11,975 bases of DNA. Origin: Cephalothrix spiralis (taxonomy: Eukaryota; Nemertea; Palaeonemertea; Archinemertea; Cephalotrichidae). The number at the start of each line of letters is the position of its first letter. Position 1 is the first letter of the stretch. The stretch is from positions 1-11,975 of the forward strand of contig JAUCNG010343288.1 in NCBI GenBank assembly GCA_032353305.1, written 5' to 3'. The notes below the pieces were generated by a model. It saw nothing but the letters and a program-made list of their open reading frames with translations. It was not told where the DNA came from and did no database searches. A program made the translations under genes and the position numbers. This document shows positions 8,501 to 11,975 of this stretch, one piece after another.

Positions 8501-10823
8501 GAGCTGAGCCAAGCGAAAGCGAGGCAATTTTTTAACTCTATGGATTAGAGACGCAATTCTAAAGCACTTTTAGATCAAGTTGGCACCGACTCACGTATAG
8601 AATGATCCAAGTATCTAAGGACAAATTTCTACCCCTGGAAAAAAAATTTGCGCACTTTCATACACAAATTTACTTTTATATTATATGTTGTCGAGCCGAG
8701 CGAAGCGAAGCGAGCAATATTTTGAGTCCTACTTGTATGTATAATCATTCTTGTGACTACTTGAACCCGGACTATAATCATGCATTTATACATTTAATCG
8801 ATACCGAGCTGTTGAAACCCATAATGAATTAAATGTTAACCGGTTAAGCTTATTACAGCATTATGTTATTTAATCGATAACCGCTTCCGTTAGATACTTT
8901 AAAACTATTTAATCACTAACCGGTTCCGACAACGAATTTTTGAATTAATCGGTAATCGACAAGCCAAAAACGGCTTAATCGCTAACCGAAAAAATGCCCA
9001 TGGAGCCCTCATAGATTCTGATAAAGATTTACCTGCGTATAGTGACCAATTTTATCATAATTCTTATTTATTCCATGTTTAAAGTTCTGTTCTTCATTGA
9101 ACCAAGCATTTACAAAATGCTCCCAACTTATCTTTTTAGCACCACCTATCGCCATATTTTGTCCAAGGCTCATACCACCTTTTGGAAGATAAAAGTACAG
9201 TGAGAATTAAGCAGTGATCCGATGGGTGATTTACCCATCTTGATACTCAAGGACCTCAAGGTTTATAATGATTTGCGCAAAGCTTGGAGCTTGTCGTAGA
9301 TTATAACCTTGGGTATCAAGATGTGATTTGCCCTTGCTATACTACTAACCTACAGAGTGAGGTGGTAGGGTCGGAGCCCAGGTCCGGAGACGTTGCTCTC
9401 AAATTTCAAGTGTGGTTGTGGTCATGAATGAATGTAGTATTTAATAGACTTTTGACTCGTTCTTAAAATTGACAGATTCGACAGCTTGGACAAGTTCTTA
9501 AAATCGACGGTTTAGGCATTTTGAGCGACATACCTGGAATAATTCTGTTCTTTGGTAAGTCGTGTTCCCAGATGCATTGATCTGCATGTTTCTGGGCAAG
9601 GTATGCTGCATAGTCGTCCCAATACTGTAATATAAAAGATTCATTGATGAGACTCTGTAAGGGGTATTCGGGAACACGGGAACATGGGGAGTAAAATGGG
9701 CGGGAACACGGGAACACTTAGAAAAAAGTGCGGGAACACGGGAACATAGCATTAATGATTTCGGGAACAGGGAACATCATATTTGAAGGGGAAAAAACAA
9801 CGAAAAGCCCAATTATAATTTCGTAAATAATGGTCTCCGACACTCAATTGTGGCTTGAAAGTGAATTTGGAGCTATAGAACACATCGTATGCCTATTTAA
9901 GACTTGAAAATGTCTAATATGACGTTTGTGAGAAATTATCGGGAAAGTTTTACCCATAATTTCTCACAGACACGCGTCATATTAGACATTTTCAAGTCAC
10001 AAATGTTCTATAGCTCCCAATTTACTTTCAAGCGACATTTGAGTGTCAGAGACCATAATTTACGAAAATAGGTAAAAAAAGTACGGGAACATGGGACCCC
10101 CCCCCCCCCCTTACATAGTCTCATTGAAAAAGCCGGACAAAATGGCTGAACATTGTCTCCTGCTAAACTTGAATAGTTTACAGTAAGGTGCTATGCGAGA
10201 AAATGCACCTTGCAAACTGGCACCTTGAAGTGCAAAACATCACCTCTCGCCGTTTCTCGGCATATATCTCGCAAGCAAAAAAACATCTTATAGCACCTCA
10301 AATGCCATTTTAGCACCTAAGATGGGTATTGACAAACCAAGAACTACGAACTGGTAGGGCGGGGGGTCTGAAACCCGGACCCGGAACTATTATTTTCGGA
10401 AAAACTGACCGGAGGTCTAAAACCCGGACCCGGATGCATTATTTTCAATGCCCGGAACTTTATCGCAAAAAACAGTTTGAAACGATCAAAAATGCCAAAT
10501 GCATATAATGACTTTTCTCATGTGATCCAGAAAGCTTCCCGAAGCCCAATACCATGGCGATGCAGTTTGACTACATAAATATGAATTATAAAAAGGAAAT
10601 TAATGCATGTACTTACCATTTGCTGCATATTGGAGGCGGTCAATTTTTTTCCACTGGCTTTCAAGTGTGATCTAAGATAATTGTGTTGTTTCAAAATTTT
10701 GGATTTTTCCTCATCACTGACACCAGAGTTTTGTGGATTGTTCGGTGTCGCGCACGCAGTATGAGTGCTATCAGCATTTTCCGCACAGAAAGCCGTGAAA
10801 AATTTCTCTGGGGTTTCTGCGCC
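2351..10823 (-). CDS. CAP-EGF-ShK modular secreted protein, eight exons (start exon not found)
   Basis: Join, in transcript order: 10823-10617, 9624-9534, 9178-9033, 7744-7659, 6319-6243, 5539-5441, 3262-3146, 2514-2351. This gives 328 residues and a TAG stop, with GT-AG at every intron and agreeing phases. Residue numbers start at the first exon found. Residues 1-35 are a cysteine-bearing N-terminal segment (C13, HTAC at 21-24). The CAP domain covers about 38-179: HNYLR 47-51, H90, GQN 105-107, E128, GHYTQ 144-148, YVCNYGP 170-176. The EGF-like module has six Cys at 195-234 and the ShK domain six at 238-274 (C-x3-C-x2-C end). The tail, 275-328, is Lys/Ala-rich. CAP proteins are typically secreted; related invertebrate ones occur in venom, mucus and immune fluids. 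Its function is not knowable from sequence. Of the usual His/Glu cavity residues, the Glu of GEN is Gln here. The signal-peptide exon must lie above 10823. Confidence 0.88.
2386..2432 (-). repeat. 12-bp coding minisatellite (AAGAAAGCAGCC)
   Basis: About three and a half copies of a 12-bp unit lie in the last exon and encode the AAKK tetrad repeats. Copies are nearly identical, so the length may vary between alleles without shifting frame. Confidence 0.7.
2522..2563. repeat. 21-bp direct tandem duplication next to splice acceptor
   Basis: Two perfect copies of taagacaaaaagtcaattac plus one base lie at 2522-2542 and 2543-2563. They begin 8 bp into the intron from the last exon (exon edge 2514), within the polypyrimidine/branch region of that acceptor on the - strand. 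Confidence 0.75.
2640..3080. mobile_element. MITE-like copy, family shared with the right window edge
   Basis: The left end contains tatggaaaacagccagatga (2651-2670) and the right end, read on the - strand, contains attatggaaatacgacgtca. These are similar inverted termini. The left 130 bp align to the - strand of 11600-11725, sharing a tatggaaaac head and later acaactgagct. The same head also occurs at 6453-6471 in the composite element. Boundaries are approximate and no target duplication was established. It sits wholly inside the last intron of the CAP gene. Confidence 0.42.
3146..3262 (-). CDS. CAP gene exon G: ShK domain
   Basis: 117 bp and symmetric (phase 1-1), holding one complete ShK (SXC) domain. 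The acceptor is aaattacag and the donor gtgagt at 3140-3145. The six Cys are spaced x8, x9, x9, x3, x2, ending VCPEMCGIC. ShK domains occur both as potassium-channel-blocking peptides and as plain structural modules appended to enzymes and CAP proteins. In this context the structural reading is likelier. The key Lys-Tyr pair of channel blockers cannot be assigned with confidence. Confidence 0.85.
3420..3650 (-). mobile_element. tRNA-derived SINE
   Basis: On the - strand the head starts at 3650 with GTGCCTCGGTGGCAAAGTGG. It has an A-box-like TGGCAAAGTGG (3631-3641) and a B-box-like GGATCGAAACC (3588-3598) at normal tRNA spacing. The anticodon-loop position reads CGT (Thr-like). The sequence after the B box does not pair with the 5' acceptor strand, so it is not a working tRNA gene. 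A ~170-bp unrelated body follows, ending near TGATTGAGTTGATAAAAATG. It lies in the intron before the ShK exon, on the same strand as the gene. The 3' limit is uncertain. Confidence 0.65.
3890..3960. repeat. Simple AAGTTAAA-rich repeat
   Basis: Several degenerate copies of aagttaaa/aaagttaaaa occur in tandem within the large intron. No coding or regulatory signal is seen. Confidence 0.5.
4144..5258. mobile_element. Long-TIR DNA element with internal open frame
   Basis: About 335 bp at 4244-4578 aligns, with gaps, to the reverse complement of 4925-5258. Shared landmarks include cccgctgttta (outer), ttttgcatgt, gcgcaactct, ttaaattttagta and the inner ctttccg. Arms look roughly three-quarters identical, so the element is old. 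The outer left edge is duplicated: tatcgggtggcgcgcta at 4145 and tatcaggtggcgcgcta at 4244, 99 bp apart, followed by similar text. The unpaired centre, 4579-4924, carries a 91-codon open frame. It lies inside the intron before the ShK exon. The superfamily and exact ends are unresolved. Confidence 0.6.
4607..4882 (+). pseudogene. Unrecognised 91-codon open frame in the centre of the long-TIR element
   Basis: The frame is open from just after a TAA at 4604-4606 to TAA at 4880-4882 and has no early ATG. An acceptor-like ttattccag ends at 4651. The product has coding-like composition rather than low complexity: RHVAIFGRPCEIVDFKSLLF, then a Lys/Ile-rich helix-like part with ALSDRDKQIIIKCF, then CGGYAPEMLFAHF. 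I do not recognise a domain. It could be a remnant of the protein once encoded by the element, or a captured host exon. It could also be chance, since 91 codons is long but possible in AT-rich DNA. Confidence 0.25.
5441..5539 (-). CDS. CAP gene exon F: EGF-like module
   Basis: 99 bp and symmetric (phase 1-1). The acceptor is attttcag and the donor gtaaga at 5435-5440. It encodes TKGKYCQDFG then SCDCPYTSQTGPNCE, giving Cys 3 to 6 of an EGF-like module with the C-x-C and G-P-x-C endings. A 102-codon open frame reads through both splice sites. The flanking parts are repeat and intron sequence, so the exon limits given here are preferred. Confidence 0.85.
5596..5670. repeat. Short minisatellite beside the EGF exon
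   Basis: Three copies of a ~24-29 bp unit (core ccttttgattgactctgc) start at about 5596, 5625 and 5647. They lie 57 bp upstream of the EGF exon acceptor on the - strand. The frame reads through them, but the exon splice site lies downstream. Confidence 0.65.
5671..6242. other. Intron sequence with a weak THAP-like fragment
   Basis: This is the rest of the intron between the linker and EGF exons. The only coding-like text is on the + strand at 5903-6040, described separately. The remainder is AT-rich with no repeat longer than background that I can see. Confidence 0.4.
5903..6040 (+). pseudogene. Possible decayed THAP-like N-terminus
   Basis: An ATG in fair context (ccaaaATGGCC) starts MADCFCFGTSDRYRKQNWVG, followed by QVSTFPSYERSKKS and a stop at 6038-6040. 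The order Cys-rich start, NR-like basic turn, V-S-x-F-P and E-R-x-K resembles the beginning of THAP zinc-finger domains, which are often found in transposases and their host derivatives. However, the two Cys are one residue apart, where THAP needs two to four, and no distal Cys-His pair is present. It is a fragment at best. Confidence 0.22.
6243..6319 (-). CDS. CAP gene exon E: CAP/EGF linker
   Basis: 77 bp, phase 2 in and phase 1 out. The acceptor is tcttttacag and the donor gtaagt at 6237-6242. It completes the PAGN of CAP signature 2, passes through a Gly/Ser/Thr/Pro linker, and supplies the first two Cys of the EGF-like module in QCKMRKGLC. Confidence 0.85.
6666..6848. repeat. Perfect 65-bp inverted repeat with 53-bp loop
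   Basis: Bases 6666-6730 are the exact reverse complement of 6784-6848, starting cctaaatcacattcataaat. I compared all 65 positions and found no mismatch, so the duplication is recent relative to the diverged arms of the surrounding element. The loop (6731-6783) carries one copy of the 28-bp direct repeat. Confidence 0.9.
6735..7233. repeat. 28-bp direct repeat pair bracketing 443 bp
   Basis: The identical 28-mer beginning aaaacccttgatgccaac lies at 6735-6762 and 7206-7233 in the same orientation. Between them are the right arm of the 65-bp inverted repeat and the reverse transcriptase fragment. The pair could be a long target duplication from an insertion, or a rearrangement scar. Confidence 0.85.
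7037..7215 (-). pseudogene. Non-LTR retrotransposon reverse transcriptase fragment
   Basis: The - strand frame encodes RILIDIKKAFDTV, which matches the reverse transcriptase palm motif A of non-LTR elements (D-x-x-K-A-F-D-x-V, with the first catalytic Asp). It is followed by FLHFGASKKVIGIYFSNIW, which fits the L..FG...K.I..I..I spacing after motif A in L1/Tx1-like and CR1-like enzymes. It ends at a TAA at 7037-7039. Motif B and the YADD catalytic motif are absent. A further short open stretch lies downstream on the same strand near 6920-7000. It is a dead fragment within the composite element. Confidence 0.55.
7659..7744 (-). CDS. CAP gene exon D
   Basis: 86 bp, entering in phase 0 and leaving after two bases of an Ala codon. 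The acceptor is atttttag and the donor gtaagt at 7653-7658. It encodes LTWASSNRLGCGYASC, which completes CAP signature 1 after GHYTQ, then GGMYVCNYGP, which is CAP signature 2 (C-N-Y-x-P). The Cys spacing is that expected in this part of CAP proteins. Confidence 0.88.
7745..7993. other. Intron sequence, nothing recognised
   Basis: This is the intron just upstream of CAP exon D on the - strand. It is AT-rich. The 62-codon - strand frame at 7844-8032 runs into the neighbouring tandem repeat and has no recognisable domain. Confidence 0.4.
7994..8122. repeat. Degenerate tandem repeat (gaaatctataat / atggacaaa units)
   Basis: Alternating short modules, cgaaatctataatccc and ataatggacaaaatctat, recur about four times with changes in spacing. 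The array is diverged and lies in the intron between CAP exons C and D. Confidence 0.6.
8319..9011. mobile_element. 693-bp TIR element with subterminal repeats
   Basis: The left end TGAGGGCCCTATG and the right end, read on the - strand, TGAGGGCTCCATGGGCA form a gapped inverted repeat. TAGA flanks both sides (8315-8318 and 9012-9015), a likely 4-bp target duplication. The right 170 bp hold a series of ttaatcg-n-taaccg motifs (about 8870, 8909, 8945, 8975) and a TTAACCGGTTAA palindrome at 8836-8847. Related aatcgctaatcg text occurs at the left end. Two diverged copies of a gagc-gaagcgag motif lie at about 8500 and 8690. No transposase frame is seen. It ends 21 bp from CAP exon C. Confidence 0.55.
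9033..9178 (-). CDS. CAP gene exon C
   Basis: 146 bp, completing the split Gly and ending in phase 0 at ...GHYTQ. The acceptor is ccaaaag and the donor gtaaat at 9027-9032. It contains LGQNMAIGG (the GEN position, here GQN), the helix WEHFVNAWFNEEQNF with its cavity Glu, and KIGHYTQ at the start of CAP signature 1. The exon's 3' edge is only 21 bp from a TIR element at 8319-9011. Confidence 0.88.
9237..9322. mobile_element. 86-bp MITE, copy 1
   Basis: Terminal inverted repeats atcttgatactcaagg and ccttgggtatcaagat bound an 86-bp element. It is flanked by gtgatttaccc (9226-9236) and gtgatttgccc (9323-9333), 10 of 11 bases identical. It is in the intron between CAP exons B and C. Copy 2, at 10879-10971, is the same element in the opposite orientation, sharing an internal tttgcgcaaagct and cttgtcgtagattata. 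Confidence 0.75.
9340..9460. other. Intron segment with tRNA-like text, unassigned
   Basis: The stretch ggtagggtcggagcccaggtc looks faintly like the promoter part of a SINE, but no A-box/B-box pair at proper spacing can be made. Nothing else is seen here. Confidence 0.2.
9534..9624 (-). CDS. CAP gene exon B
   Basis: 91 bp, entering in phase 0 and leaving after one base of a Gly codon. The acceptor is atattacag and the donor gtatgt at 9528-9533. It encodes YWDDYAAYLAQKHADQC then IWEHDLPKN. The WD..LA..AQ..AD.C pattern and the following C-x3-H are core CAP features, and the His is one of the cavity residues. Overlapping open frames on this strand run into the minisatellite at 9669 and are not real. 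Confidence 0.88.
9669..9777. repeat. Minisatellite of cGGGAACAcGGGAACA, ~31-bp period
   Basis: Four near-identical 17-base units (cgggaacacgggaacat) start at 9669, 9701, 9731 and 9762, separated by unlike 13-15 bp. A partial unit recurs at 10084 beyond the foldback. It lies in the intron just upstream of CAP exon B on the - strand and creates two overlapping artefactual open frames. Confidence 0.75.
9818..10066. repeat. Long foldback, ~115-bp arms with a 16-bp loop
   Basis: Bases 9818-9939 pair with 9956-10066. The arms share ttcgtaaat, atggtctc, gacactcaa, gcttgaaagt, gagctatagaaca, acttgaaaatgtctaatatg and gagaaattat. There are scattered mismatches and a ~16-base insertion in the left arm. 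GGGAACA repeats flank both sides (9669-9777 and 10084-10095), so repeat and foldback may form one element. Confidence 0.75.
10097..10110. repeat. Poly(C) run of 14
   Basis: An uninterrupted run of 14 C follows gggaacatggga at the edge of the foldback/minisatellite unit. Its length is likely to vary and is prone to sequencing error. Confidence 0.85.
10365..10434. repeat. 49-bp direct duplication (ggtctRaaacccggacccgg)
   Basis: Two copies of a GC-rich 21-base core start at 10365 and 10414, differing at one base. The following text is also similar (tattattttc against cattattttc). A partial cccggaac appears at about 10451. It is intronic. Confidence 0.7.
10617..10823 (-). CDS. CAP gene exon A: N-terminal segment and start of CAP domain
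   Basis: 69 codons, phase 0 at both ends. The acceptor reads ttttttag next to 10823 and the donor is gtaagt at 10611-10616. It begins GAETPEKFFTAFCAENADST, then HTAC, then the opening CAP helix with KQHNYLRSHL (the HNxxR signature) and SNMQQM. The paired Cys before the CAP domain are like those in several invertebrate CAP proteins. There is no Met start and no signal peptide, so an upstream exon is needed. Confidence 0.85.
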
Positions 10824-10878
10824 CTAAAAAAATGAAAGGGTTATTCGTTAGTGTTTTCTTAATCTGCTAAGAAGCCCC

Positions 10879-10971
10879 ATCTTGATACCCAAGGTTATAT
10901 ATAATCTACGACAGGCTTCAACTATCATGGGGAGCTTTGCGCGAATCATCATAAACCTTGAGTATCAAGAT
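10879..10971. mobile_element. 93-bp MITE, copy 2
   Basis: Ends atcttgatacccaagg and ccttgagtatcaagat form a 16-bp inverted repeat with one mismatch. The 10-bp sequence aagaagcccc is perfectly duplicated at 10869-10878 and 10973-10982, with one unassigned base at 10972. It is the reverse-orientation relative of the element at 9237-9322. It lies 56 bp upstream of CAP exon A. Confidence 0.8.
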
Positions 10972-10982
10972 GAAGAAGCCCC

Positions 10983-11280
10983 TAACCAGAGAGACTTAAC
11001 GGACTAAACGGAGTAAGTGGGTTCTAGTAAAATATATTGATGAGGCCCCTTGCAAGAAAGTTCAAAGTACATATAAAGTGGCCATTGATAGCTATTCATA
11101 TACAGATGTCGGAATCATTCTTTTTCAGAACTGCAAGATGATATGAGACAACAGATGCCGGTTTACTACCACAAAAGACATAAGGAAGGCCTATGTAGTC
11201 TAATAATAGACCTGAATGGTTATGTATAAGGAACTTGTTCGGTCGTCATCATTTGTTCGGGTGTCAGTTCGACGTAGTTA
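10983..11280. other. Upstream region of the CAP gene, no confident gene
   Basis: It should be intron or promoter of the CAP gene. A + strand stretch at 11129-11229 follows an acceptor-like ctttttcag and is open for 33 codons (LQDDMRQQMPVYYHKRH...), but it matches nothing I know and has no visible partner exon. Confidence 0.3.
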
Positions 11281-11281
11281 T

Positions 11282-11740
11282 AAGTGTGTCCCAATATATT
11301 GGGACTTAATTTTTTTTTTAATTAATTGCATAAAATAAAATTTGAGAACCGAATAAAACAGATTTGGTGCAGATCGGTTCATAACTAACTTAGGGGCTAT
11401 ACAATTATTCTCCCGAGGAACCTCTGGTTTCATTTTCCCCACCCTAAACTTAATTAATCTGGAATATTTTCAGTTCATATCAATTTTAAGTAATTGTAAA
11501 AAGTAAATTGAATAAAAAATTTAAAAAAATTAAGAAGTCACAATAAAATCACATTTCAGATAATCACATTTCGGAAGGACGTTCATTTGGGGAAATTTAA
11601 CATTTTGGGCCTTTTTATGTATAGCTCAGTTGTTGTTAGTCTTAAATGTTAGACCATGATCTATCTTTAGTCAAATCATAATTAAGTCAGAATACGACGT
11701 CATGTGGCAGTTTTCCATAATATTTGGACCCTCACAGTGC
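11282..11740. mobile_element. MITE-like copy with mariner-like ends
   Basis: The left end reads aagtgtgtcccaatatattg and includes a perfect 18-bp palindrome, gtcccaatatattgggac, at 11288-11305. The right end on the - strand reads actgtgagggtccaaatatt then atggaaaactgcc. Both resemble the CAGGGTGTCCCAATATTATGG terminus at 6440. The right 130 bp align in reverse to 2640-2785. No clean TA pair is visible, so boundaries are tentative. Confidence 0.42.
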
Positions 11741-11975
11741 AGTTGAAATATAAAGCGCAAGCCCACATGCAGCACATTAACATTGATTGGTTCACGGGGT
11801 CACGTCACAAGATGGCGATATCTCCAGTTATTACGACCCGCCGGCCCAAAGCTACAGTTTCGGTTTCGTATTCCCACAATACAAATTCAATCAAATTAAA
11901 AAAAATTGTAAAAAATCGAAACCGTATGAATTGAAAAAAATCCTTTATACCAGTTGTAGATTATCATTTTGAGAG

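Noticed and set aside
8602-8832. 76-codon + strand frame containing RAERSEAS
   Set aside because: The motif is translation of the gagcgaagcgaagcgag repeat inside the 8319-9011 element. No domain is seen.
9463-9752. Two overlapping 84-codon - strand frames with repeated CSRVP
   Set aside because: The repeats are translations of the GGGAACA minisatellite. Only the part at 9534-9624 is a real exon.
9669-9777. CRISPR-like array (17-bp repeats, 13-15 bp spacers)
   Set aside because: The repeats and spacers are too short, there are only four units with internal GGGAACA duplication, and the context is an animal intron. It is a minisatellite.
11704-11972. Two overlapping + strand frames at the right edge
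   Set aside because: They start in the MITE-like end and have AT-driven Lys/Asn-rich composition, with no splice or family support.

Overview
The window looks like animal nuclear DNA, not prokaryotic. Coding sequence is split by GT-AG introns, the non-coding DNA is AT-rich, and much of it is transposon-derived: a tRNA-headed SINE, a non-LTR reverse transcriptase fragment, TIR elements and small MITEs. One gene combines CAP, EGF-like and ShK domains, a mix common in marine invertebrates. I favour a lophotrochozoan such as a mollusc, with a cnidarian or other invertebrate possible. The species cannot be named from this sequence.

Two protein-coding genes can be supported, and they converge tail to tail. 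At the left edge, on the + strand, is the 3' end of a TMEM151-family membrane protein gene (exons 1-124 and 172-619, separated by a 47-bp intron). On the - strand, from 10823 down to 2351, eight exons join in frame across canonical splice sites into 328 residues. In order these give a secreted-type N-terminal segment, a CAP (SCP/TAPS) domain, an EGF-like module, a ShK domain and a lysine/alanine-rich tail. The first coding exon, with the start codon and signal peptide, is not confidently located. Splice phases are consistent at all seven junctions, so the gene looks intact.

Most of the remaining DNA is intronic or intergenic repeat. From left to right: a GC-rich TIR element (1141-1462) joined to a foldback (1456-1567); an inverted-repeat element (1975-2203); a MITE-like copy (about 2640-3080); a SINE (about 3420-3650); a long-TIR element with an unrecognised 91-codon open frame (about 4144-5258); a composite element with mariner-like ends holding a perfect 65-bp inverted repeat and an RT fragment (6440-7516); a degenerate tandem repeat (7994-8122); a TIR element with subterminal repeats (8319-9011); two copies of an ~90-bp MITE with 10-11 bp target duplications (9237-9322, 10879-10971); a minisatellite next to a long foldback (9669-10110); and a second copy of the 2640-3080 family near the right edge (about 11282-11740).

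I see no tRNA or rRNA gene likely to be functional, no CRISPR array and no operon. The most unusual content is the layered rearrangement at 6440-7516, the short MITE family with long target duplications, and the 4144-5258 element with its orphan reading frame.
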